Of a stretch of 64,000 nucleotides of DNA, positions 39,637-48,233 are shown piece by piece. Under the pieces are notes generated by a model. That model ran no database searches. It was not told the origin of the DNA and worked only from the letters and a program-made list of their open reading frames with translations. The stretch is from Paraburkholderia sp. BL21I4N1 (GTDB lineage Bacteria; Pseudomonadota; Gammaproteobacteria; Burkholderiales; Burkholderiaceae). Position 1 is the first letter of the stretch. Each line of letters opens with the position of its first letter. A program made the translations under genes and the position numbers. Where the stretch lies: NCBI RefSeq assembly GCF_002973525.1, contig NZ_PVEN01000004.1, positions 248,001-312,000 on the forward strand, in the 5' to 3' direction.

Positions 39637-39943
39637 CGTGAAATCCTGGAAGCAGGCGCGAAAAAGAAGGATCGCGCAAATTCGGCGAATTGGCCGCCGT
39701 GAAGGTAGCCACTGTGAAGCGGGCCGCGCGGTGCAGATCGCATCGCTTCGACAACGCAAACAGGCCAGGCGAATTTGCCCGCCGTATCGCGCTGAAAAAA
39801 ATAATGGCCGTTTGCGCGTGTGCGCAAACGGCCATTATCGCATTGTCACCGTCAAGCCGCCAAACCCGGCGCGCCCTGGAACCTATGGGACGCGCCTGAG
39901 AAAGCGGCTAGCGCGGCATCAGCGCAGCCTTTCGACCTGGGAC
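39637..39943. other. Intergenic region between DUF2059 gene and serC
   Basis: 307 bp with no credible gene. It contains the 17-bp-stem terminator at 39795-39838 and presumably the promoter that starts the serC-cmk supraoperon (39640-39790). Confidence 0.5.
39795..39838 (-). terminator. Long perfect hairpin terminator after the DUF2059 gene
   Basis: Arms 39801-39817 and 39822-39838 are exact inverted repeats (17 bp, GTGT loop on the plus strand), followed on the minus strand by U6. It insulates serC from the DUF2059 gene upstream. Confidence 0.92.
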
Positions 39944-40549
39944 TTACTTGGCCGGCTTGACCGAAGCGACTTCCTTGTCTGCCTGGTCACGCGTTGCCTT
40001 GATCGATTGCGGCATGTACTTTTGCATCAGGCCATTCACGACGTCGCGGCCAACCTGGTCTTGCACCTGGATGAACTTGCGGCCAGTCGGGCTCTTGTAG
40101 AACGCGGTCAGATCCTTGATTTCCGACGTGCTGTAGTACTTCGCGTAAGCGTCGTACTGAGCTTGCATTGCGTCCTGACGGAACGAGTCCGTTGCGAACA
40201 CTTGACCTGCGCCGTCAACCAGCTTCGGCACTGCATTCTTTTGCAGCGTCGGGACGGAAGCCTGCTTCTGCTTGTCCGTCATCGTCTTGTTTTCGCTCAG
40301 AGCGTCCGACAGGATGGCCGGAACCAGCTGCTTGGCTTGCATCTGGGCGCTGTTGCCGATCGCGCCGACGAGCTTCTGTGCGTCGATTGCGTCCAGCAGA
40401 TCCTTGATGGCAGCCTGCTTGGCCGGATCAACCGGTGCCGCGGCAGCAGCCGGAGCCGCCGGAGCCGGGCTCTGAAGCGCTTGAGCCATAGCAAAGGTCG
40501 GCACGAGGGCAGCCAGCAACATCAGTTGTTTGAATCGTTTTTGCATCAT
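39944..40549 (-). CDS. Secreted DUF2059 domain protein
   Basis: Periplasmic protein of unknown function, 201 aa. Signal peptide KRFKQLMLLAALVPTFAMAQA (cut about residue 23), Ala/Pro-rich linker to residue ~40, then a helical DUF2059 domain (YDAYAKYYSTSEIKDLTAFYKSPTGRKFIQVQDQVG; the FYxSPxGxKxxxxxP-like motif of the family). Terminated by a very strong hairpin and preceded by gyrA on the same strand. No catalytic residues can be proposed. Confidence 0.85.
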   Translation of the reverse strand: MMQKRFKQLMLLAALVPTFAMAQALQSPAPAAPAAAAAPVDPAKQAAIKDLLDAIDAQKLVGAIGNSAQMQAKQLVPAILSDALSENKTMTDKQKQASVPTLQKNAVPKLVDGAGQVFATDSFRQDAMQAQYDAYAKYYSTSEIKDLTAFYKSPTGRKFIQVQDQVGRDVVNGLMQKYMPQSIKATRDQADKEVASVKPAK

Positions 40550-40668
40550 TACTCCCTAAGAGAAATTAATTTGAACTGCGCGCTGCGCGGGATACGCATC
40601 GGCCCGATACGCCATGATTCCCTGCGCAGCTTTCAACCAATCACTGAGACTGAAACCGCCAATGCGGA

Positions 40669-43305
40669 TCAGGCCGCACCACCTTCGTCACTGCCGTTTT
40701 CACCTTCGGCCGGACCTTCGGTGTCGCCTTCCGCATCGCCCTCAGCTTCCGCCTCAGCAACCTGTTGCAGACCTGAAAGCTTGGTCCCTTCGTCAAGGCT
40801 GATGAGTGTAACACCTTGGGTTGCACGGCCCATTTCGCGGATTTCCGACACGCGCGTGCGAATCAGCACACCCGTATTCGTGATCAGCATGATCTGCGCT
40901 TCCTGATCGACCAGCGTTGCGGCGACCACACGGCCGTTACGCTCCGACGTCTGAATCGCGATCATGCCCTTCGTGCCGCGCCCGTGGCGGGTGTACTCGA
41001 TGATAGGCGTGCGCTTGCCAAAACCGTTTTCCGTAGCGGTGAGCACTGACTGCTGCTCGTCGCCGGCCACCAGCAACGCGATCACGTTCTGGCCGTCTTC
41101 GAGCTGCATGCCGCGCACGCCGCGCGCCTCACGGCCCATCGGGCGGACGTCGTTCTCGTCGAAGCGAACCGCCTTGCCCGAATCCGAGAACAGCATCACG
41201 TCGTGCTGGCCGTCTGTGATCGCGGCGCCGATCAGGTAATCGCCGTCATCCAGACCGACCGCAATAATACCTTTGCGCAGCACGCGGCCAAAGGCTTCCA
41301 GCGGCGTCTTTTTTACCGTTCCTAACGCGGTGCCCATGAACACGAATTTGTCGGCCGAGAATTCCTTGACCGGCAAGACAACCGTAATCTTTTCGCCTTC
41401 CTGCAGCGGGAAGATATTCACGATCGGACGGCCACGCGAATTCCGCGAACCTTGCGGCACTTCGTAGACCTTCACGCTGTAGACGCGACCGCGATTCGAG
41501 AAGCACAGAATGTGGTCGTGCGTGTTCGCGATGAACAGCGTGTCGATCCAGTCGTCTTCTTTCATAGCCGTGGCCTGCTTGCCACGGCCACCGCGCTTCT
41601 GCGCGCTGTATTCGGACAACGGCTGCGACTTCACATAACCGGCGTGCGACATGGTCACGACCATTTCCTGCGGCGTGATCAGGTCTTCGGTGTTCAGCTC
41701 GGTCGCGTTCATCTCGATCTTCGAGCGGCGCGCGTCACCGAATTCGGCTTTGATCGACGTCAGTTCGTCGACGATGATCGCCGTAATGCGCTCCGGGCGA
41801 GCCAGAATGTCCAGCAGGTCGGCGATTTGGGCCATCACTTCGCGGTACTCGCCGATGATCTTGTCTTGCTCGAGACCCGTCAGGCGCTGCAGACGCATCT
41901 GCAGAATTTCCTGAGCCTGGGTGTCGGACAGACGGTAGAGGCCGTCGGACTGCATACCGAACGCAGGATTCAAGCCATCAGGACGGTAGGCTTCACGGCC
42001 GCCCGCCGACGCGTTTTCCGACTCGGCGCGCGACAACATTTCGCGCACCAGCGACGAATCCCACGGACGCGCCATCAATTCCTGCTTGGCGATCGGCGGA
42101 GTCGGCGCACCCTTGATGAGCGCGATGAATTCGTCGATGTTGGCGAGCGCCACCGCCAGACCTTCGAGCACGTGACCGCGTTCGCGCGCCTTGCGCAGCT
42201 CGTATACAGTGCGCCGCGTCAACACTTCCCGGCGATGCGACAGGAAGCACGACAGCATTTCCTTCAGGTTCAGCAGTTTCGGCTGGCCGTCGACCAGCGC
42301 GACCATGTTCATGCCGAAGGTGTCCTGAAGCTGGGTCGCCTTGTACAGATTGTTGAGCACGACTTCCGGCACTTCACCGCGCTTGAGCTCGATCACGACA
42401 CGCATGCCGCTCTTGTCGGACTCGTCGCGGATATCGGAAATGCCTTCGAGCTTCTTCTCGTTGACCAGTTCGGCGATGCGCTCCAGAAGTGAGCGCTTGT
42501 TCACCTGGTACGGCAATTCGTCGACGATGATCGCCATGCGCTGACCGCGATCGATTTCCTCGAAGTGCGTCAGCGCGCGCATCAGCACGCGGCCACGACC
42601 GGTGCGATAACCGTCGCGCACGCCGGCCACGCCGTAGATGATGCCGGCGGTCGGGAAATCGGGCGCCGGGATGATCTCGATCAGTTCGTCGATCGTGGCT
42701 TCCGGGTTTTTAAGCAGATGCTGGCACGCGTCGACGACCTCGTTGAGGTTGTGCGGCGGAATGTTGGTCGCCATGCCGACCGCGATCCCGGATGAGCCAT
42801 TGATCAGCAGATTGGGAATGCGCGCAGGCAGAATGGCCGGTTCGTTCTCACTGCCGTCGTAGTTCGGCGTGAAGTCGACCGTTTCCTTGTCGATGTCGGC
42901 CAGCAGTTCGTGGCCGATCTTCGCCATGCGGATTTCGGTGTATCGCATCGCGGCGGCGTTGTCGCCGTCGACGGAACCGAAGTTGCCCTGGCCGTCCACC
43001 AGCATGTAGCGCAGCGAGAAATTCTGCGCCATCCGGACGATGGTGTCGTAAACAGCCGTGTCGCCGTGCGGGTGGTACTTACCGATGACGTCGCCGACAA
43101 TACGCGCCGACTTCTTGTAAGCCCGGTTCCAGTCGTTGTTCAGTTCGTGCATCGCGTACAGCACGCGCCGGTGTACCGGCTTCAGGCCATCGCGAACATC
43201 GGGAAGCGCACGCCCCACGATCACGCTCATCGCGTAATCGAGATACGAACGGCGCATTTCCTCCTCTAGGGAGATTGGCAGAGTCTCTTTGGCGAATTGA
43301 TCCAT
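40669..43305 (-). CDS. gyrA: DNA gyrase subunit A
   Basis: Type II topoisomerase breakage-reunion subunit; 878 aa. N-terminus [43 protein letters not shown]; catalytic Tyr in the [11 protein letters not shown] block; the quinolone-resistance region reads [14 protein letters not shown], with Thr at the E. coli Ser83 position and Asp at 87. C-terminal beta-pinwheel with the GyrA box QKRGGRGKQ and repeated [RK]-x-[TS]-x blade motifs. The end carries an acidic Glu/Gly-rich tail of ~35 residues. Confidence 0.98.
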   Translation of the reverse strand: MDQFAKETLPISLEEEMRRSYLDYAMSVIVGRALPDVRDGLKPVHRRVLYAMHELNNDWNRAYKKSARIVGDVIGKYHPHGDTAVYDTIVRMAQNFSLRYMLVDGQGNFGSVDGDNAAAMRYTEIRMAKIGHELLADIDKETVDFTPNYDGSENEPAILPARIPNLLINGSSGIAVGMATNIPPHNLNEVVDACQHLLKNPEATIDELIEIIPAPDFPTAGIIYGVAGVRDGYRTGRGRVLMRALTHFEEIDRGQRMAIIVDELPYQVNKRSLLERIAELVNEKKLEGISDIRDESDKSGMRVVIELKRGEVPEVVLNNLYKATQLQDTFGMNMVALVDGQPKLLNLKEMLSCFLSHRREVLTRRTVYELRKARERGHVLEGLAVALANIDEFIALIKGAPTPPIAKQELMARPWDSSLVREMLSRAESENASAGGREAYRPDGLNPAFGMQSDGLYRLSDTQAQEILQMRLQRLTGLEQDKIIGEYREVMAQIADLLDILARPERITAIIVDELTSIKAEFGDARRSKIEMNATELNTEDLITPQEMVVTMSHAGYVKSQPLSEYSAQKRGGRGKQATAMKEDDWIDTLFIANTHDHILCFSNRGRVYSVKVYEVPQGSRNSRGRPIVNIFPLQEGEKITVVLPVKEFSADKFVFMGTALGTVKKTPLEAFGRVLRKGIIAVGLDDGDYLIGAAITDGQHDVMLFSDSGKAVRFDENDVRPMGREARGVRGMQLEDGQNVIALLVAGDEQQSVLTATENGFGKRTPIIEYTRHGRGTKGMIAIQTSERNGRVVAATLVDQEAQIMLITNTGVLIRTRVSEIREMGRATQGVTLISLDEGTKLSGLQQVAEAEAEGDAEGDTEGPAEGENGSDEGGAA

Positions 43306-43500
43306 TATCCGTATCTTTTACGTGCCAAGGCGACGGGTAAACGACGCCTTGGCGTAAGCATTGCAGGCGCAACGCATCACGCGATTCTAACATGCCGCGA
43401 ATCCGCTCCCGACTCGGGTACGTATACCTATTAGAGGGTGCCCGGAGAGCGTGTCCCGATGCCCCACTTTTGCGCCGGTCAGGCTCGATTCGTGCGTGGG

Positions 43501-43546
43501 GCAATCCGCCGCTCAGCCATGACTGGCGGAGCCTCCAGCGGATTGC
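43501..43546. repeat. Nested 17-bp stem-loop in the gyrA-ompA gap
   Basis: Outer arms GCAATCCGC (43501-43509) and GCGGATTGC (43538-43546); inner arms GCTC/GAGC and GCCA/TGGC with a TGAC loop; small bulges between. No U run on either strand, so not a standard intrinsic terminator. Could be a regulatory RNA structure or a dispersed palindromic repeat. Confidence 0.55.
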
Positions 43547-43698
43547 TTCTGTTGCGCATGCACCACAATTGAGGGGCGATTTGATTGGGGGCAGATTTTT
43601 TTATCGTGGGAAGGGAACGATATGGCAAAATGCCAACGCACAAAGAGTTAGACACTGCTCGAAGTCTACACAGCACGTTTTTTGTTCTACACCGATGT

Positions 43699-43704
43699 TA
43701 TACT
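43699..43704 (+). promoter_or_regulatory. Candidate -10 element of the ompA promoter
   Basis: TATACT, one base from consensus, 77 bp before the ompA start. The matching -35 position (around 43676-43681) is weak. Confidence 0.45.
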
Positions 43705-43780
43705 TCGAGCAATGTATGACTTGTCTTCGTCAACAGGCTCGCAGTAAACCTGCGGTAATCTCAATTTCGAGAGGAGAAAT

Positions 43781-44428
43781 ATGAATAAACTTTCAAAGCT
43801 CGCGTTCATTGCAGCTACCGCAGTTATGGCTGCATCCGCCATGGCGCAATCGGTGCCGGCGTCGCGACAAGCTACGAATGACAACTGGGTGAATGGTACC
43901 GGCGAATACGTGTGGATGAACGGCACGAACGAACTTTGCTGGCGCGATGCATTCTGGACGCCGGCAACGGCCAACGCAAAGTGCGATGGCGCCCTGGTTG
44001 CCCAGGCTCCGACCCCGCCGGCTCCGGTCGCACCTGCACCGGCTATCACGAGCCAAAAGATTACGTATCAAGCTGACGCACTGTTCGACTTCGACAAAGC
44101 AATCCTGAAGCCGGGCGGTAAGGAAAAGCTGGACGATCTCGCATCGAAGATCGGCGCGCTGAACCTGGAAGTCGTCGTTGCAACGGGTTACACGGACCGT
44201 ATCGGTTCGGACAAGTACAACGATCGTCTGTCGCTGCGTCGCGCTCAAGCTGTCAAGGCATACCTGGTCAGCAAGGGCATCGAATCCAACCGTATCTATA
44301 CGGAAGGCAAGGGCAAGCGCAACCCGGTCACGACCGGTTGCAACCAGAAGAACCGCAAGCAACTTATCGCCTGCCTCGCACCGGATCGTCGCGTGGAAGT
44401 CGAAGTTGTCGGTACTTCGAAGCAGTAA
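43781..44428 (+). CDS. ompA: OmpA family outer membrane/peptidoglycan-associated protein
   Basis: 215 aa. Signal peptide MNKLSKLAFIAATAVMAASAMAQ; a short N-terminal region with WVNGTGEYVWMNGTNELCWRDAFWTPATA; an Ala/Pro linker (residues ~70-88); then the OmpA_C peptidoglycan-binding domain (ADALFDFDKAILKPGGKEKLDDLA; VVATGYTDRIGSDKYNDRLSLRRAQAVKAYLVSKGI; RIYTEGKGKRNPVTTG), ending APDRRVEVEVVG. There is no 8-stranded barrel, so it is the short betaproteobacterial OmpA type. RBS GAGAGGAG upstream; followed by a strong terminator, consistent with high expression. Confidence 0.93.
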   Translation: MNKLSKLAFIAATAVMAASAMAQSVPASRQATNDNWVNGTGEYVWMNGTNELCWRDAFWTPATANAKCDGALVAQAPTPPAPVAPAPAITSQKITYQADALFDFDKAILKPGGKEKLDDLASKIGALNLEVVVATGYTDRIGSDKYNDRLSLRRAQAVKAYLVSKGIESNRIYTEGKGKRNPVTTGCNQKNRKQLIACLAPDRRVEVEVVGTSKQ

Positions 44429-44448
44429 GCTACAAATTACCGCAGTAT

Positions 44449-44478
44449 CAAAGCCCCGCTTCGGCGGGGCTTTTTTTA
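44449..44478 (+). terminator. Terminator of ompA
   Basis: AAGCCCCGC-TTC-GGCGGGGCTT hairpin followed by T7, about 20 bp after the stop codon. Confidence 0.93.
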
Positions 44479-44623
44479 TGCCCCGCTTTTGCCGCTGCAC
44501 GGCGTGCTGATACCGCTTGCGCCCCAGAACGGCGCGGCATTTTGCCGCCCTGTCCCTCGACCTATATACTCAGGGTTTATCCTCGAGCGCCCGCTCACCG
44601 CTCTCATCGAGGCAGCTTCCGCT

Positions 44624-45322
44624 ATGACCAACGCCGATCCCCACGAACTGCAGAAATTCAGCGACCTTGCGCATCGTTGGTGGGACCCGAATGCGGAATT
44701 CAAGCCGCTGCACGAACTCAATCCCATTCGTCTGAGCTGGATCGACGCTCACGCCCATCTCGCGGGCAAGAAGGTGCTGGATATTGGCTGCGGCGGCGGG
44801 ATTCTGTCGGAGTCCATGGCTAGCCTAGGCGCGCACGTCAAAGGTATCGACCTGTCGCACCAGGCGCTCGGCGTAGCCGACCTGCACAGTCTTGAAAGCG
44901 GCGTCACAGTCGACTACGAAGAAATCGCCGCCGAGGCGCTCGCCGCCCGCGAACCCGGCACGTACGACGTGGTGACCTGTATGGAAATGCTCGAGCACGT
45001 GCCGCAGCCGTCCGCCATTGTCGAGGCCTGCAAGACACTGGTGAAACCCGGTGGCTGGGTGTTCTTTTCCACGCTCAACCGCAACGTGAAGTCGTACCTG
45101 TTCGCCGTGATCGGCGCCGAGTACATCGCGCGCATGCTGCCCAAGGGCACGCACGACTACGCACGCTTCATTCGCCCGTCGGAATTGGCGAGTTTCGTGC
45201 GCGCGGCCGAGCTGCGCACGGCCGACATCAAAGGTATCGTCTACAACCCGCTCAGCAAGCACTTCGCGCTGTCCGCCGACACGAGCGTGAACTACATGCT
45301 CGCCTGCCGCCGCGACGTCTGA
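44624..45322 (+). CDS. ubiG: Ubiquinone biosynthesis O-methyltransferase
   Basis: SAM-dependent methyltransferase acting twice in ubiquinone synthesis. 232 aa from ATG 44624 ([37 protein letters not shown], the diagnostic UbiG N-terminus). SAM motif [22 protein letters not shown], motif post-I IDLSHQAL, and [30 protein letters not shown], all UbiG hallmarks. Followed after 31 bp by gph on the same strand; the ubiG-gph pairing is common in this group. Confidence 0.97.
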   Translation: MTNADPHELQKFSDLAHRWWDPNAEFKPLHELNPIRLSWIDAHAHLAGKKVLDIGCGGGILSESMASLGAHVKGIDLSHQALGVADLHSLESGVTVDYEEIAAEALAAREPGTYDVVTCMEMLEHVPQPSAIVEACKTLVKPGGWVFFSTLNRNVKSYLFAVIGAEYIARMLPKGTHDYARFIRPSELASFVRAAELRTADIKGIVYNPLSKHFALSADTSVNYMLACRRDV

Positions 45323-45353
45323 CGCGCCACGACCTCCGGACCCGAACCCATCA

Positions 45354-46067
45354 ATGAGCGATCCCACGCCCCTGCCCCAACGCGAAGACAACGACGATGC
45401 CTTGGGTCTTTGCCATGCCGTTCTCTTCGATCTGGACGGCACGCTAGCCGACACGGCGCCCGATCTCGCGGCCGCCGTCAACAAGATGCGCCACGATCGG
45501 GGACTCGAGATGGTGCCGCTCGAAGATCTGCGGCCGCTCGCCTCCGCCGGCGCACGCGGGTTGATTGGCGGTGCATTCGGTATCGGTCCCGACAGCCACG
45601 AATTCGCGTCGATGCGTGAAGAATTCCTCGCCAACTACGAGGCGGATTTGTGCATCGAAACCACGCTGTTTCCGGGCATTCCCGAGATGCTGGACGACCT
45701 CGATGCCCGTGGCGTGCGCTGGGGCATCGTCACGAACAAGGTTGCCCGGCTCACTGAGCCGCTGATCGCTCAGCTCGGTCTGGAAGAGCGCGCCGGCTGC
45801 GTCGTCAGCGGCGACACGACACCCCATTCGAAGCCCCACCCCGCGCCGTTGCTGCATGCCGCGCGTGAGCTGGACGTGGTGCCGGAGCGCATCGTCTACG
45901 TCGGCGACGATCTGCGCGACGTGCAGGCAGGCTTCGCCGCCGGCATGAAAACGATCGCCGCCGCCTACGGCTACTGCGGCAACGACATTCCGCCAACGCA
46001 ATGGCACGCGCAACACGTCGTTCAGTCGCCGACGGAACTGCAAAAGCTACTGCGTGATATTGGTTGA
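45354..46067 (+). CDS. gph: Phosphoglycolate phosphatase (HAD family)
   Basis: Removes phosphate from 2-phosphoglycolate. 237 aa. HAD motif I AVLFDLDGTLADTAPDLAAAVN (Asp nucleophile near residue 26), motif II WGIVTNK, motif III Lys in SGDTTPHSKPHPAPLLHAA, motif IV YVGDDLRDVQAGFAAGM. N-terminal ~15 residues are an extra acidic/Pro segment before the domain. Confidence 0.93.
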   Translation: MSDPTPLPQREDNDDALGLCHAVLFDLDGTLADTAPDLAAAVNKMRHDRGLEMVPLEDLRPLASAGARGLIGGAFGIGPDSHEFASMREEFLANYEADLCIETTLFPGIPEMLDDLDARGVRWGIVTNKVARLTEPLIAQLGLEERAGCVVSGDTTPHSKPHPAPLLHAARELDVVPERIVYVGDDLRDVQAGFAAGMKTIAAAYGYCGNDIPPTQWHAQHVVQSPTELQKLLRDIG

Positions 46068-46191
46068 GTCGCAAGGCCTCGGCAGAACGGAAGCAGCGCA
46101 CCACCGCTTTCGCTCCACCAATGAGTCAGGACGCCGCCGCCAATCTATTGTAAAATCTACGTTGGTTCAGATGTTTTGAGCAACGAACCGC

Positions 46192-46561
46192 GGGGGCGAC
46201 CTGGTTTCGACAGGGGTTGCGAAGCGGCTAGGGCATGTCGAGGACCCGTCACCTCGTTAATCAATGGGAAAAACGTAACTGCAAACGACGAAACGTTCGC
46301 ACTGGCAGCCTAAGGGCCGCCGTCCTCTGCCTAGTTCACTGACGGGCTAGAGTCGCAAGACCGGTAGCAATACCGACAGAGGTCATATACGTCAGTTAAG
46401 CCTTGGTGGTGTCACGACATCCGGGTCGAAAATCTAGTGAATCGCCTTAGCGCAGCGTGTTCGTCCGCGTCGCTCGGGTTAAATCAAACGACAGAACTAA
46501 ACATGTAGAACTAGTCGTAGAGTGCTTCTGGACGCGGGTTCGATTCCCGCCGCCTCCACCA
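46192..46561 (+). ncRNA. ssrA: Transfer-messenger RNA (tmRNA)
   Basis: Rescues stalled ribosomes and tags the product for proteolysis. 5' end GGGGGCGACCTGGTTTCGAC and 3' end with T-arm GGTTCGATTCCCGCCGCCTCC and encoded CCA. The acceptor stem pairs GGGGGCG with CGCCTCC (one G-U). The tag reading frame is 46281-46313, encoding ANDETFALAA then TAA, the beta-proteobacterial tag. Ends were set by the acceptor pairing and CCA. The unit is single-stranded in one piece (not permuted). Confidence 0.97.
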
Positions 46562-46596
46562 GACATCGTGCCCACCTCACTGGTGGCGCGCTTTAT

Positions 46597-46633
46597 AAAA
46601 AACCCCGACAGCGTCGAGCTCTCGGGGTTTTTT
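46597..46633. terminator. Shared terminator of ssrA and the peptide-export operon
   Basis: AACCCCGA...TCGGGGTT stem with inner GAGC/GCTC-like pairing, A7 on the left and T7 on the right. It serves ssrA (plus) and, on the other strand, the tolC-type gene whose stop is at 46689. Confidence 0.88.
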
Positions 46634-46688
46634 GTTGCCGGCGTTCGGCGAGCGTATCCGTACAGCCGCGCTACCTCGCGCTATATGT

Positions 46689-48233
46689 TTACCTCTCCAC
46701 TAGCGTCGAGGCGCGCCAGGCGTGGAGTGCGTTCACCGCAGCCGAGGCCGGACCCGAAGACGACCCGTCAGCGCCACGTTCGGGCATGGCCTGAACCACC
46801 GGCGCAGCGCTGCTGGGCGGCTGCACGGGCGAGACGATTGCAGCCCTGTTCGCCATTGCGTTTGCAGGAGATTCACTCGCGAGCCCATCCACGGCGACGC
46901 CCACCACGCCACCACCCGCCCCCATCAGCAACCCATTCACCCGCCCCACCTCATCGAAATCCAGCGCTGCCGTCGCGGCCTTAAGCTGCAGCAGCGCAAC
47001 GATCGTTGCGTAGCGCGCGCGGATCCCATCCCGTCGATTCGCATACAACGCATCCGACGCGCGCAGCACATCCGCGCTGGTCCGGCTGCCGACCTTATAA
47101 CCCACCTGCGTCGCGTCGAGTGCCGCGCGCGAGGTCCGCGTCAAGCGCGTCAGCGAATCGACCCGCACCACGCCAGCGCGAAAGCGCGACCAGTTCTCGC
47201 GCGCCGTCGCGCCCGCGACGCGTTGCGCCGCCACCAGTTCGTCCTGCGCCTTGTCTTCCAGCGCGAGTTTTTCGTCGACGATGGCCGTGGTCTCGCCGCC
47301 CTCGAACAGCGGAATCGTGATCGACAACATCGCGGTCGTAGTCGTGGTCGGGCGAGAGTAGCCGGATGCAGCGCCCGCTGGGGTATGCGTCGCCGACAGG
47401 TTCACGACCGGCAGATGTCTCGCCCGCGCCTTCTCGACCTCCAGCTCAGCGAGGCGGCGGTCAATCTGCTTCAACTGCACCGCGAAGTCATGAGCTTCGG
47501 CCTGCGTGGCCCAATTCTCGCCGTCCACGGGATCCAACCTCGGCATCACCGCACTGTCCGACAGCCGTGACAACGCAGCAAACGGCTGCCCCGTAAGTTG
47601 TTCCAGAGCAAGCCGCTTGAGCTGCAAATCGCTACGCGCGTCCTGCTGCTGCAACCGAGCCTGCTCGCGCGCCGCTTCGGCCTCCCGCAGGTCGATTACG
47701 GTCGCCTCGCCGGCCGCCTGCCTACGGCGTAACAGATCGAAATGCAGATCGAGCGCCGCTGCGTAGTCGTTGGCGCGTGTCAGTTCGTCTTCAGCGGCAA
47801 GCTCGTCGAAGTACGCGCGCACCGCCTGCACGATCGCCGACTGCTGCGCGTTCGCCACCTCCACCACGCCGCGTGCCGCGATCACGTCAGCCTGCTTGTA
47901 GACCGTCCAGCGGCTCCAGTCGAAGACCGGCTGCGTCAGCGTGACGCTCCAGCCGTTCTGCCAGTAGGTGTCGCGCGGAAAACCGTCCATCGCGGTACTG
48001 TTATACGCGCGTCCCCAGCCGCCCGCGACTTGCGGCAAGAACCCGGCGCGCGCCTTGGGCAGTGCCTGCTGAGCCGCTTTCGAACCCGCGCGGAATGCCG
48101 CCAGATTCGCGTCGTGGTCGGTCGCCTGCTCGACCACCGTCGACAGATCGACCGCCGCGGCCGGGCTCACCAGCGCGACGCAAGCGAGCGCGATCAGCCC
48201 GAGCCAGCCCGGCACGGCGGTGCGCTTAGCCAT
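46689..48233 (-). CDS. TolC family outer membrane export protein
   Basis: Outer-membrane channel for type I secretion or efflux, 514 aa. Signal peptide (GWLGLIALACVALVSPAAA, cut before VDLST). Two TolC/OEP repeats: ATDHDANLAAFRAGSKAAQQALPKARAGFLPQ and, in the second, RLAELEVEKARARHLPVVNLSATH, with long coiled-coil helices. The C-terminal ~75 residues after the second repeat are Ala/Ser/Pro-rich and not part of the barrel. Its start overlaps the exporter gene's end by 8 bp, so it is the outer component of the same machine. Last gene of the leftward unit. Confidence 0.9.
   Translation of the reverse strand: MAKRTAVPGWLGLIALACVALVSPAAAVDLSTVVEQATDHDANLAAFRAGSKAAQQALPKARAGFLPQVAGGWGRAYNSTAMDGFPRDTYWQNGWSVTLTQPVFDWSRWTVYKQADVIAARGVVEVANAQQSAIVQAVRAYFDELAAEDELTRANDYAAALDLHFDLLRRRQAAGEATVIDLREAEAAREQARLQQQDARSDLQLKRLALEQLTGQPFAALSRLSDSAVMPRLDPVDGENWATQAEAHDFAVQLKQIDRRLAELEVEKARARHLPVVNLSATHTPAGAASGYSRPTTTTTAMLSITIPLFEGGETTAIVDEKLALEDKAQDELVAAQRVAGATARENWSRFRAGVVRVDSLTRLTRTSRAALDATQVGYKVGSRTSADVLRASDALYANRRDGIRARYATIVALLQLKAATAALDFDEVGRVNGLLMGAGGGVVGVAVDGLASESPANAMANRAAIVSPVQPPSSAAPVVQAMPERGADGSSSGPASAAVNALHAWRASTLVER

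Larger units (their letters stand above)
43306..43780. other. Divergent gyrA-ompA intergenic region with a hairpin
   Basis: 475 bp containing both promoters. A consensus-like -10 (TATACT, 43699-43704) precedes ompA by ~75 bp. A complex inverted repeat lies at 43501-43546 (separate entry). Base composition drops in GC from ~43570 to ompA. No protein gene seen. Confidence 0.6.

Noticed and set aside
46520..46561. Island attachment site at the ssrA 3' end
   Set aside because: No second copy of the 3' end and no integrase seen in the window; kept only as a possibility in findings.
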